Assembly: GCA_947472645.1 (NCBI GenBank)
Contig: CANJBQ010000004.1
Location: forward strand, 55,626-119,625
DNA length: 64,000 nucleotides
From: Burkholderiaceae bacterium
GTDB taxonomy: Bacteria > Pseudomonadota > Gammaproteobacteria > Burkholderiales > Burkholderiaceae
Direction: 5' to 3'
Shown here piece by piece: positions 29,002-36,609 of this stretch. The notes beneath the pieces were generated by a model. That model did not search any database. It was not told where the DNA came from and worked only from the letters and a program-made list of their open reading frames with translations. Made by a program: the position numbers and the translations under genes. Each line of letters starts with the position of its first letter. The stretch's first letter is position 1.

Positions 29002-29018
29002 TTGTTGCACTGCAATAA
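29002..29018. promoter_or_regulatory. Downstream operator palindrome of the phasin promoter
   Basis: TTGTTGCACTGCAATAA is a 17-base near-perfect palindrome (one mismatch) with core TTGC-N3-GCAA. It lies at the predicted transcription start of the phasin gene. Candidate PhaR-type repressor site, by analogy with other phasin promoters. Confidence 0.65.
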
Positions 29019-29046
29019 ATTTAACTCTTTTAAAGTGAAAAAGCAA
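29018..29046 (-). promoter_or_regulatory. Predicted sigma-70 promoter of the phasin gene
   Basis: On the minus strand TTGCTT (29041-29046), 17-base spacer, TAAATT (29018-29023). It sits exactly between the two palindromes. Confidence 0.6.
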
Positions 29047-29052
29047 GCGTTT

Positions 29053-29069
29053 TTGTTGCGACGCAACAA
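29053..29069. promoter_or_regulatory. Upstream operator palindrome of the phasin promoter
   Basis: TTGTTGCGACGCAACAA is a perfect 17-base palindrome around a central base, with the same TTGC-N3-GCAA core as the site at 29002-29018. The two centres are 51 bases apart, about five helical turns. Confidence 0.7.
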
Positions 29070-29230
29070 ATATTTTCTTTATGGAGGTTTTAAACATGAG
29101 TTTTGTTACAAATAGGGGTTCTTGACCCTGAATTTGTATAATTTGCAAATAACTGTAAGGAACAAGCTTTAAGATTTGTAACGTCAAAAGCTAATGGGAT
29201 AGGTATTACAAAACGTTAACCAGACGATTT

Positions 29231-29260
29231 TGAGCGTTATATGTTCATATATAACGCTCA
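29231..29260. repeat. 12-bp perfect inverted repeat behind the BKACE gene
   Basis: TGAGCGTTATAT and ATATAACGCTCA separated by six bases, starting 8 bases after the BKACE stop codon. It can form a strong hairpin at the transcript end but is not followed by a U-run on that strand, so it is either an RNA-stabilising hairpin, a Rho-type end or a protein site. The rest of 29070-29230 shows nothing else clear. Confidence 0.6.
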
Positions 29261-29267
29261 GATTTAA

Positions 29268-30137
29268 TTACTTAAGACCTAGCAACCCTCTAGCCTCTTT
29301 CGATGAAGCTATTTGACCACCAAGCTCTTGAACAATGACTCTTGCTCTTGCTACGAGTTCTGCATTAGATTTAGCTAAGACGCCTTTTTCCATATAAATG
29401 TTGTCTTCCATACCGACTCGAACATGGCCACCCAATAAATAAGCAGCACCAACAATTGGAAACTCTGCTCTTGAAATCCCAAAAGCCGCCCATTTGGCAC
29501 CATGAGGTAATTGATCACGCATAAATAAGAGTGTTGCTGGATCCGTATTTAAGCCATACTTCACACCCATTACAAAAGTGTACAAGCCAGGGCCCTCAAG
29601 ACTGCCATCTGCAATCATATCTTTTGCTAAATTTAAGTCACCTGTATCAAAAATCTCAAGCTCGGGCATAACGCCTGCATCGCGGATGACTTTAGCCATT
29701 TTGCGACAATTTGTTGGCGTGTTCATGACCACATCTGCACCGGAGTTCATGGTATTTAAGTCTAATGAGCAAATATCAGGTTTAAGTTCCATAATGTGTG
29801 CCACACGCTTTAAAGGATGCATCAATGTTGTACCTGGGCCAAAGATCTTTGGGTCATCTTCCGTTGGTACAAACCGTCCGCCAGGACCGGTGGTTAAATT
29901 AATAATCAGTTCTTTATTGTGTTTTTTGATCAAATGAATCGTTTCTGCATAATGCTCGAGTTCCATCGATGGCTTACCATCCGGATGACGAACGTGAATA
30001 TGGGCAACTGCGGCGCCAGCCTCAGCAGCCTCTAAGGCAGAGTTGGCAATTTGCTCTGGAGTAATTGGCAAATAAGGTGTCATTTCCGGTTTGGTAAGAT
30101 TTCCGGTGATGGCACAGGTAATAATCGTTTTACTCAT
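29268..30137 (-). CDS. BKACE family lyase (beta-keto acid cleavage enzyme, 3-keto-5-aminohexanoate cleavage type)
   Basis: Zinc-dependent TIM-barrel enzyme (PF05853, DUF849) of 289 residues that splits a beta-keto acid with acetyl-CoA to give acetoacetate and a new acyl-CoA. The metal site is visible as HIHVRHPDG near residues 46-52, with INLTTGPGGRF and GHVRVGMEDNIY later. Substrate varies across the family and is unknown here. The start has AAAGGAAG four bases upstream. It is divergent from a TetR gene and near a Bug receptor and a cyclase-family hydrolase, which points to uptake and breakdown of an organic acid. Confidence 0.92.
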   Translation of the reverse strand: MSKTIITCAITGNLTKPEMTPYLPITPEQIANSALEAAEAGAAVAHIHVRHPDGKPSMELEHYAETIHLIKKHNKELIINLTTGPGGRFVPTEDDPKIFGPGTTLMHPLKRVAHIMELKPDICSLDLNTMNSGADVVMNTPTNCRKMAKVIRDAGVMPELEIFDTGDLNLAKDMIADGSLEGPGLYTFVMGVKYGLNTDPATLLFMRDQLPHGAKWAAFGISRAEFPIVGAAYLLGGHVRVGMEDNIYMEKGVLAKSNAELVARARVIVQELGGQIASSKEARGLLGLK

Positions 30138-30179
30138 GGGACTTCCTTTCTAATGTATTCCGTGAATTTGGGTTATTGT

Positions 30180-30860
30180 ATGCAAATGCAAAAAATTATT
30201 TCTAAAAATCATTTGGACAATCTGTCGAATACTTCTAAAGAGACCGTGACAAAATTGCTCGATGTTGCTGAAGAGCTTTTTGCTGAATCCGGCTTTTCTG
30301 GAACGACGGTTCGAGATATCTCCGCAAAAGCCAATATCAACCAAGCATTGATTAACTATCATTTTCAGAGTAAACATGGCCTCTTTAAGGCCATCTTTGA
30401 GCGTCGTGCCAAAGTATTGGTTGAGGAGCGTTTGAGTTTGTTGGACGCGGCTCGTCAAAAAGTCGGGGGACATGCTATCCCTTTGCGCGACTTGATCTAT
30501 GCTTTTGTCTTCCCGCCTTTGAGAATCGCCTCGGAGAGTTCGAGTGGTAGAGCCTTTGTAAAACTTCAAGCTCGGTTGCATAACGAACCTAAGGAGATTT
30601 CTCAAGAACTGCGCAGTTCCTACTACGATAAAGTGAGCCTGGAGTTTGTCGATGAACTTCATAAAACATTACCGCACTTAAGCGTTGAGTCTATTTCATG
30701 GAGATTGATTTTTGTCATGGGTCTTTATATTTACGTAGCTTCTAATACGGGTCGTATTGAAGTCATTTCTCGTGGTCGTTGCGTTGGCTCGCGCCTCGAT
30801 CAAGCTCTTCCTGAAATTTTGCAATTTTGTGAGAGTGGCTTTTTAGCTCCAATAATTTAA
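30180..30860 (+). CDS. TetR/AcrR family transcriptional regulator
   Basis: About 226 residues. The N-terminal helix-turn-helix is textbook TetR: TVTKLLDVAEELFAESGFSG, TVRDISAKANINQALINYHF, SKHGLFKAIFE. The C-terminal part resembles the CerR/PF09209-like ligand domain of TetR proteins. Start choice is uncertain between ATGs at 30153, 30180 and 30186; I prefer 30180 because it leaves room for the divergent BKACE promoter. Probable repressor of the surrounding catabolic genes; a matching palindrome lies at 32907-32924. Confidence 0.88.
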   Translation: MQMQKIISKNHLDNLSNTSKETVTKLLDVAEELFAESGFSGTTVRDISAKANINQALINYHFQSKHGLFKAIFERRAKVLVEERLSLLDAARQKVGGHAIPLRDLIYAFVFPPLRIASESSSGRAFVKLQARLHNEPKEISQELRSSYYDKVSLEFVDELHKTLPHLSVESISWRLIFVMGLYIYVASNTGRIEVISRGRCVGSRLDQALPEILQFCESGFLAPII

Positions 30861-30875
30861 TTCCTCTATCTATTT

Positions 30876-31859
30876 CTATTCTGCTTTTGCTTTAGTGTCT
30901 ATGACCACTTTACTCCAATGCTTGAGCTCATCATTGATGTAAGTTGCTGTCTGAGCGGCTGGTCCACCAACCGGAATTAATCCCGCTTGCAATAACTTCT
31001 CTTTCGTCTCTGGCTCATCAATGACTTTTTGAATCGCCTGATTCATTTGATTGACAATCTCAGGACTAGTGCCCGCAGGTGCTAACACCGCAACCCACGT
31101 GTAATCTTTGATTTGTGGATAACCTAGTTCAGCCATCGTAGGAATATCTGGTAAGTCTGCAATACGCTCGGTACTCGATACCGCCAAAATACGTACCTTA
31201 CCCTGCTTATGGAATTGATAAACTCCTGCAACTGCCGTACAACCGATTGAAGTTTCACCACCGACTACAGCAACTGATGCTGGTCCAGCACCCCGATAAG
31301 GTATATGCGTCACATCATTTTTCCAAATAATATGAAAGAGGTTTTCGCAGGTCAAATGCGGAGTTGTTCCACTGCCGGGTGATGAAAACGCCATTTTTTC
31401 TTTTGCTGCCATGGCTTTTAATTCTGCTAATGTTTTAACAGGCACTTTTTCATTGACCGAGACAACATTGGGTTGAGTAGCAATCACCATTACCGGTGAA
31501 AACTCTTTTGGGGCATAGCCCGCTTTATCGCCATATAAGGATGGGTTTACAGCGTAGGAGGACGAGGTGACTAAAAACGTATAGCCATCGGCTGCTGACT
31601 TAGCTACTTGCTGAGTCCCCACATTTCCTGCAGCTCCTGTTTTATTATCAATAAAAACAGATTGTTTTAAAACATCAGTGAGTCTGGCGGCAACAATTCT
31701 TGCGGCGATATCAACCGGACCACCCGGGGGAAATGAGACGATCAATTTGATGGGCTTATCTGGATATGCGGCATGAGCTGGGGAGTAAATCCCCATCACC
31801 GCCATCAACAGACCACATACAAAAACACCACTCTTGATTGAGTTATTTTTTATATTCAA
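30876..31859 (-). CDS. Bug/TctC family tripartite tricarboxylate-type substrate-binding protein
   Basis: Periplasmic receptor (PF03401), abundant in Burkholderiales, that binds organic acids. A TTG at 31859 is taken as start because GGGGGAG precedes it by five bases; this gives 327 residues with a signal peptide ending SPAHA. The mature part begins AYPDKPIKLIVSFPPGGPVDIAARI and has GAAGNVGTQQVAKSAADGYT and HIPYRGAGPASVAVVGGE, all family hallmarks. No TctA/TctB membrane genes are nearby, the common orphan situation. Convergent with the TetR gene and 56 bases after the cyclase gene, likely the same operon. Confidence 0.92.
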   Translation of the reverse strand: MNIKNNSIKSGVFVCGLLMAVMGIYSPAHAAYPDKPIKLIVSFPPGGPVDIAARIVAARLTDVLKQSVFIDNKTGAAGNVGTQQVAKSAADGYTFLVTSSSYAVNPSLYGDKAGYAPKEFSPVMVIATQPNVVSVNEKVPVKTLAELKAMAAKEKMAFSSPGSGTTPHLTCENLFHIIWKNDVTHIPYRGAGPASVAVVGGETSIGCTAVAGVYQFHKQGKVRILAVSSTERIADLPDIPTMAELGYPQIKDYTWVAVLAPAGTSPEIVNQMNQAIQKVIDEPETKEKLLQAGLIPVGGPAAQTATYINDELKHWSKVVIDTKAKAE

Positions 31860-31915
31860 TTTGTCTCCCCCATGAAAACACAACTTTCTCTTTGGAAAGT
31901 TTTTGTTCTCGGAAT

Positions 31916-32884
31916 TTATTTAATAGCTAATGGATTTGTTGGTGATCCTACGGCACCAGTAATCGGAATTGCCGGTGCCACAAACATAAATTCATAAATT
32001 CCATCTTTAGCACAATCATCCGCCAAATCTTTTAAGTAAAAAATCTCACCCATGGTCATACCCATGATAGGTATGGTAATCCAGTGCCATGGCTGATTAA
32101 TACCTTCTACGGATTCGTTAGGGCGTACTTCACATCCCCAAGTATCCGATGCTAATGCAGCCAGCTCAGTTCTTTGTATCCACTCGAGGGTTTCAAAGGC
32201 AAATCCTGGTGCGTCTCCTCCTGGATAGCCATCCCAACTACCAGCCCTTAACTTATCTTCCATCTGACCAGTGCGGACAATGATGAAATCACCACTACGA
32301 ATTTCGATACCTTGTTTTTTTGCGGTTTCATCTAAATCAGCACAAGTGATACCGTAACCATCAGGCAAAGTGTCTAAGCCTTTGTAACGAGCCACATCTA
32401 ATAAGATACCTCGTCCAACCATTTTGTTTTTCGTTTTTTCAATGCCACATTTAGCGGCACCCGCTGAGGAGACTTCTCTGCAATCGTAGCCGTTATACAT
32501 ATAGTTATCAAAGAACACATGGCCAAGTCCATCCCACTGGGTTCCGCACTGCAGTGGCATCACGACCATGTCATCTGCGGCTCGAATACCCCTTTTATCC
32601 AATACACCTGAATAAGCATCCGTCCCAGTTCTTAACATGGTGTGAACTGGGTTGATGCGTCCCATCGATGGATATTTTGATTTTGCGCCTTGCGGACCAC
32701 TGCTATCGAAATTAAGGGCTAATGAAATCACCTTCCCTTTTTTAACCAGCCCTGCAGCTAAAACGATGTCTTGAGCCTGAGTAAAGTTAAGTGTGCCGAT
32801 TTCGTCATCAGCACCCCATTTACCCCAATTTTTATATTTTTCAGCTGCAACATCTAAATCAGCTCGTGTAATTTTTTTTGTCAA
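31916..32884 (-). CDS. Cyclase-family metal-dependent hydrolase (PF04199)
   Basis: Kynurenine formamidase-like fold of 323 residues; family members hydrolyse amides, lactones or imides. The TTG at 32884 is chosen as start since GGAGGAG stands five bases before it. Instead of the usual HxGTHxDxPxH metal motif it has CGTQWDGLGH, where the second His is Gln; this belongs to a known sub-branch but alters the expected ligand set. SGDFIIVRTG and WHWITIPIMGMTMGEIFYLKDLAD are typical. First gene of the operon with the Bug receptor, under a promoter overlapped by a palindrome. Confidence 0.88.
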   Translation of the reverse strand: MTKKITRADLDVAAEKYKNWGKWGADDEIGTLNFTQAQDIVLAAGLVKKGKVISLALNFDSSGPQGAKSKYPSMGRINPVHTMLRTGTDAYSGVLDKRGIRAADDMVVMPLQCGTQWDGLGHVFFDNYMYNGYDCREVSSAGAAKCGIEKTKNKMVGRGILLDVARYKGLDTLPDGYGITCADLDETAKKQGIEIRSGDFIIVRTGQMEDKLRAGSWDGYPGGDAPGFAFETLEWIQRTELAALASDTWGCEVRPNESVEGINQPWHWITIPIMGMTMGEIFYLKDLADDCAKDGIYEFMFVAPAIPITGAVGSPTNPLAIK

Positions 32885-32906
32885 AATGTCTCCTCCACAT
32901 AGCTTT

Positions 32907-32924
32907 TTTAAACGAACGTTTAAA
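32907..32924. promoter_or_regulatory. Probable TetR operator in front of the cyclase-Bug operon
   Basis: TTTAAACGAACGTTTAAA: two perfect 8-base arms around AA, in the size and style of TetR-family operators. It overlaps the predicted -10 and transcription start of the operon. Confidence 0.72.
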
Positions 32925-32950
32925 TTAACACTCTTCATTTATCTTGTCAA
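32922..32950 (-). promoter_or_regulatory. Predicted promoter of the cyclase-Bug operon
   Basis: On the minus strand a perfect TTGACA (32945-32950), 17 bases, then TAATTT (32922-32927). The -10 shares three bases with the palindrome, an arrangement suited to repression. Confidence 0.6.
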
Positions 32951-33192
32951 CAAAAAATCTCTAAATTAGGGTTTTCCTCATTCGGGAAATAGTCATTCGT
33001 AATGATAAGTGATTTACGAATGAGAATCAAAGAAAAGTAGTACACCGTCAGGTGTGCGACACCAAAGGCTTCTGCGAGTGGCGTCTCTACGGAAAGGTTG
33101 TGGAAATAATCATAACACGTTGATTTATAAGGCATCGTTATGGAGCAATATAGTAGACTTTACGTCCAATAAATTTGAGCATCATAGATTTT
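32951..33192. other. Intergenic stretch with inverted repeat and possible Fur-like site
   Basis: No convincing gene. A 10-bp perfect inverted repeat, TCATTCGTAA (32993-33002) and TTACGAATGA (33014-33023), has an 11-base centre and runs into GAATGAGAATC, which resembles half of a Fur box. A small hairpin GTACACC/GGTGTGC-like follows near 33041-33058. A 62-codon open frame on the minus strand (32947-33135) reads like ordinary protein in places but has no ribosome site; it may be a gene remnant. Confidence 0.35.
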
Positions 33193-33268
33193 TGGTGCCC
33201 CATGTCCGACTCGAACAGACCACCTACTGATTACAAATCAGTTGCTCTACCAGATGAGCTAATGGGGC
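33193..33268 (-). tRNA. tRNA-Thr (UGU anticodon)
   Basis: 76-base cloverleaf on the minus strand including encoded CCA. Acceptor arms GCCCCAT/ATGGGGC pair, the D-arm holds AGCTC...GAGC, the anticodon stem CTGAT/ATCAG encloses TTTGTAA (anticodon TGT), and the T-arm has GTTCGAGTC. Anticodon UGU reads Thr codons ACA and ACG. Confidence 0.96.
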
Positions 33269-33294
33269 TTCTTTAATTGAATTAGTATTTTAAA

Positions 33295-33726
33295 CTATTT
33301 CACTAACTTTAAATGAGATTTTGTTTTCTCTTTGGTTTCTATGCTTACGTCTTTATTTTTTACTTCTTTAGAATCTTGCGCAATATTAATCGGAAAACTC
33401 ATTCCTTGGCTATTCTCTCTAGAGTAAATTGCCATCACATGAGTAATAGGGATATAAATTTCTTTGGGGTTTCCATTAAACCTGGCTTTAAATTGAATGC
33501 TGTCATTGTCTATATGAATACTTTGGCAGGCTGCTGGGCCGATATTGAGGACGATTTCGTCTTTACTAACATACTCCATCGGAACAGAGACCTTTGCATC
33601 CACAAAGACGGAAACATAGGGGGTGAACTGATGATCAATACACCATTGGTACAAAGCCCTAATTAAATAGGGCTTTGTACTGGGTATCGAGGCCTTATTG
33701 CCCTCATCACCAAATTGCGTACTCAT
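33295..33726 (-). CDS. sspB: ClpXP protease specificity-enhancing factor SspB
   Basis: Adaptor that delivers ssrA-tagged and other proteins to ClpXP. The 143-residue protein shows the substrate-binding domain (TKPYLIRALYQWCIDHQFTPYVSVFV, VLNIGPAACQSIHIDNDSIQFKARFNG, IPITHVMAIYSRENSQGM), a charged linker, and a C-terminal ClpX-binding tail ending SHLKLVK. Its ATG shares one base with the sspA stop (TAATG), so the pair is translationally coupled. Confidence 0.95.
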   Translation of the reverse strand: MSTQFGDEGNKASIPSTKPYLIRALYQWCIDHQFTPYVSVFVDAKVSVPMEYVSKDEIVLNIGPAACQSIHIDNDSIQFKARFNGNPKEIYIPITHVMAIYSRENSQGMSFPINIAQDSKEVKNKDVSIETKEKTKSHLKLVK

Positions 33727-34337
33727 TACCTGCGCATCACCTTTTCTGAGGGCGTTAGCGCCTCAATATAGGCAGGGCGACTAAAAATTCTCTCAGCGTA
33801 TTTGAGTAATGGTGCAGCATTTCTAGAAAGGTCGATACCGTAGTGTTCTAAGCGCCACAATAGAGGTGCTATAGCAACATCTAACATAGAGAAATCTTCA
33901 CCCAACATGTATTTATTTTTGACAAAAACAGGGGCAAGTTGAGTTAAGCGATCACGAATTGCCAAACGCGCTTTATCTAAAATGGCTGTGGCATTTTTGC
34001 CTTTTTCATTTTCTAGAGTAGAGACGTGGACAAAAAGCTCTTTTTCAAAATTGAACAAAAATAGACGTGCACGAGCTCTAGCAACTGGATCGGGTGGCAT
34101 CAACTGCGGATGTGGAAAACGTTCGTCAATGTACTCATTGATGATGTTTGATTCATACAGAATAAGTTCACGTTCAACCAAAATCGGAACTTGGCCGTAC
34201 GGGTTCATCACAGAAATATCTTCTGGTTTATTAAATAAATCAACATCACGGATCTCAAAATCCATTCCTTTTTCAAATAAGACCAAGCGGCAACGCTGTG
34301 AAAAAGGGCAATTTGTTCCAGAGTATAGAACCATCAT
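33726..34337 (-). CDS. sspA: Stringent starvation protein A (GST-fold RNA polymerase-associated)
   Basis: Glutathione S-transferase-fold protein that binds RNA polymerase during starvation and acid stress in enterobacteria. The 203 residues have the thioredoxin-like N-terminal domain (MVLYSGTNCPFSQRCRLVLFEKG, NPYGQVPILVERELILYESNIINEYIDE) and the all-helical C-terminal domain. The phrase NPYGQVP is typical. It follows the petABC operon after a terminator and precedes sspB, the common betaproteobacterial order. Confidence 0.95.
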   Translation of the reverse strand: MMVLYSGTNCPFSQRCRLVLFEKGMDFEIRDVDLFNKPEDISVMNPYGQVPILVERELILYESNIINEYIDERFPHPQLMPPDPVARARARLFLFNFEKELFVHVSTLENEKGKNATAILDKARLAIRDRLTQLAPVFVKNKYMLGEDFSMLDVAIAPLLWRLEHYGIDLSRNAAPLLKYAERIFSRPAYIEALTPSEKVMRR

Positions 34338-34365
34338 AGGTAAATTTCCTTATCTTCCATCAAGT

Positions 34366-34395
34366 AAAAAGGCAGACGACCTTCGCCATCTGCCT
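34366..34395 (-). terminator. Rho-independent terminator after petC
   Basis: On the minus strand AGGCAGA (34389-34395), a 12-base loop region, TCTGCCT (34370-34376), then five T. It ends the cytochrome bc1 operon ahead of sspA. Confidence 0.8.
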
Positions 34396-34414
34396 ACAAC
34401 ATACTTAAAAAGTA

Positions 34415-35188
34415 TTAATGAATACTTTTCCAGTAAGATTTGTTTAAACGCCAAGCAATAATGGTGAAGATAGCCAAAAATATTAACACAATTACGCCAA
34501 TACGCTTTCTTTCTAGCTGGCCTGGCTCACTCATCCAAGACATATAAGCTACTAAATCAGCGACTTGGTCATCGTATTCATGTTGTTTTAAAGTGCCTGG
34601 AGTTAATTGCTCGAAGCCGGCAAATTTGTGTTCTGAAGCCCCACCGTGAGCTACAACCTCTTCAAACTTGGCAGCGCGATCACCCTGTAACTCCCACAAG
34701 ACATGGGGCATACCAACGTTCTTATAGACAAGATTATTCCAGCCCGTAGGACGAGAATCATCACGATAAAAAGTCCGCAAATAGGTATAAATCCAGTCAG
34801 CGCCACGCGAACGAACTTCCACAGATAAATCTGGAGGGGCTTTACCAAACCAAGCTTTGGATTCAGTTGGAGACATATTGACTTTCATTAAGTCACCCAC
34901 TTTTTCGCCTGTAAATAATAGATTTTCTTTGATCTGCTCATCCGTTAAGCCAATATCTCTTAAACGGTTATAACGAACACTATGCGCACTATGACAATTG
35001 AGGCAGTAGTTCGTAAACAGTTGTGCGCCTCGCTGAAGAGCTGCTTGATTATTCATACGATTGGGAGCCTTGTCTAATGGAAAACTATCTTCATTAGCCA
35101 GTGCATTTGTAGAGCAACCAAACACGGCAATGGCAATCCATAAAGATGCCATCACACGGAATAGTTGAGGTAATGTATTTTTATTCAT
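34415..35188 (-). CDS. petC: Ubiquinol-cytochrome c reductase, cytochrome c1 subunit
   Basis: Membrane-bound c-type cytochrome that takes electrons from the Rieske protein. The ATG at 35188, 10 bases after petB, gives 257 residues with a signal peptide (ASLWIAIAVFGCSTNALA), the haem site CLNCH followed by SAHSVRYNRL, and one C-terminal anchor helix (IGVIVLIFLAIFTIIAW) with a basic end. A longer in-frame reading overlaps petB and is not credible. Confidence 0.96.
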   Translation of the reverse strand: MNKNTLPQLFRVMASLWIAIAVFGCSTNALANEDSFPLDKAPNRMNNQAALQRGAQLFTNYCLNCHSAHSVRYNRLRDIGLTDEQIKENLLFTGEKVGDLMKVNMSPTESKAWFGKAPPDLSVEVRSRGADWIYTYLRTFYRDDSRPTGWNNLVYKNVGMPHVLWELQGDRAAKFEEVVAHGGASEHKFAGFEQLTPGTLKQHEYDDQVADLVAYMSWMSEPGQLERKRIGVIVLIFLAIFTIIAWRLNKSYWKSIH

Positions 35189-35198
35189 GATGAGAGCC

Positions 35199-36596
35199 TT
35201 AGTGCGCAGCAAAAGTAACACGATCTGGAACAGTCTTAAATTCACCAATCTTGCTCCAATAAGGCATCGCCAGGAAAAAACCAAAGTATAAAATGGTGCA
35301 AAGCTGTGCTATTTTTTCTGCAATCGGGGATGGCGGCTGTATACCTAAATAGCCCAAAATCACAAAGCAAATGACAAAAATCGCATATATGTATTTGTGG
35401 AAAGCTGGGCGATAACGAATCGATTTAACTGGGCAGTTATCTAACCAAGGGAGGAAGAAGAAGATGATAACCGATCCACCCATCACTAGAACACCCCAGA
35501 ACTTAGCATCTAAAAAGTGAAACCCAACGGCCAGAACAACTAATATGGCGCCGTAAATAACTTTGGTCTTCATGGCTGCGCCACGTGAGGCTAACCATAA
35601 AATAACCGCAGCAAAAATCCACATCGGCAATAAAAACTCGGAAGTCGTTGCGCGCAACATGGAGTAAAACGGGGTGAAATACCAAACCGGCGCAATGTGT
35701 GGAGGCGTTTGTAATGGGTTAGCCGGTATAAAGTTATTGGCTTCTAAGAAGTAGCCGCCCATCTCAGGAGCAAAAAAGACGATAAATGCAAAAATCATTG
35801 CAAATACCCCAAGGCCCATGATGTCATGAACCGTATAGAAAGGATGAAACGGAATACCGTCTAAAGGGATTCCTTTTTCATCCAGAGTTTCTTTGATCTC
35901 TACGCCATCAGGATTATTCGAGCCCACTTCGTGTAAAGCAATAATATGTGCGGCAACTAATCCCACTAAAACTAGAGGTATCGCTATCACATGGAACGAG
36001 AAGAAACGATTGAGGGTAGCATCGCCAACCACGTAGTCCCCACGAATCCATAATGATAAGTCTGGGCCAATCACTGGAATAGCGGCGAAAAGATTCACAA
36101 TCACTTGAGCGCCCCAGTAAGACATTTGTCCCCATGGTAATAAGTAACCGAAAAATGCTTCAGCCATCAAACACAGGAAAATCGTGCAGCCAAAAATCCA
36201 AACGAGTTCACGTGGCTTTCTGTAGGAGCCGTAAATTAAACCTCGGAACATGTGCATGTACACAACGATAAAGAACATGGATGCACCCGTAGAATGCAGA
36301 TAACGAACTAACCATCCCCACGGCACTTCACGCATGATGTATTCAACAGACTCAAATGCTTTTTCAGCGTCAGGCTTGTAATGCATCACCAAAAAAATAC
36401 CTGTAACGATTTGTAAGGCTAAAACAACAATAGCTAACGAGCCAAAAAAATACCAAAAATTAAAGTTTTTAGGGGCATAATACTCTGTCAAGTGATCCTT
36501 GATCATCCCGCTTAATGGAAAGCGAGAGTCAACCCAAGCCATCAATTTTTGTCCCGAACTAGCGTCCGCTGGAACTTCTTTTTCATGAAATGCCAT
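35199..36596 (-). CDS. petB: Cytochrome b of the bc1 complex
   Basis: Quinol-oxidising core with two b haems, 465 residues, about nine membrane helices. Haem-ligand histidines lie in RYLHSTGASMFFIVVYMHMFRG and the later HVIAIPLVLVGLVAAHIIALHEVG; the Qo-site PEWY motif is replaced by PVWYF in HIAPVWYFTPFYSMLRA, the form common in betaproteobacteria. Second gene of petABC, 13 bases after petA. Confidence 0.96.
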   Translation of the reverse strand: MAFHEKEVPADASSGQKLMAWVDSRFPLSGMIKDHLTEYYAPKNFNFWYFFGSLAIVVLALQIVTGIFLVMHYKPDAEKAFESVEYIMREVPWGWLVRYLHSTGASMFFIVVYMHMFRGLIYGSYRKPRELVWIFGCTIFLCLMAEAFFGYLLPWGQMSYWGAQVIVNLFAAIPVIGPDLSLWIRGDYVVGDATLNRFFSFHVIAIPLVLVGLVAAHIIALHEVGSNNPDGVEIKETLDEKGIPLDGIPFHPFYTVHDIMGLGVFAMIFAFIVFFAPEMGGYFLEANNFIPANPLQTPPHIAPVWYFTPFYSMLRATTSEFLLPMWIFAAVILWLASRGAAMKTKVIYGAILVVLAVGFHFLDAKFWGVLVMGGSVIIFFFLPWLDNCPVKSIRYRPAFHKYIYAIFVICFVILGYLGIQPPSPIAEKIAQLCTILYFGFFLAMPYWSKIGEFKTVPDRVTFAAH

Positions 36597-36609
36597 GGTT
36601 TAAATCTCC

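Noticed and set aside
29231..29260. Rho-independent terminator for the BKACE gene
   Set aside because: The stem is strong but no U-run follows on the minus strand; listed as an inverted repeat instead.
35189..35284. Extended N-terminus for petC
   Set aside because: The extra codons overlap petB and would precede a normal signal peptide; the ATG at 35188 is sufficient.
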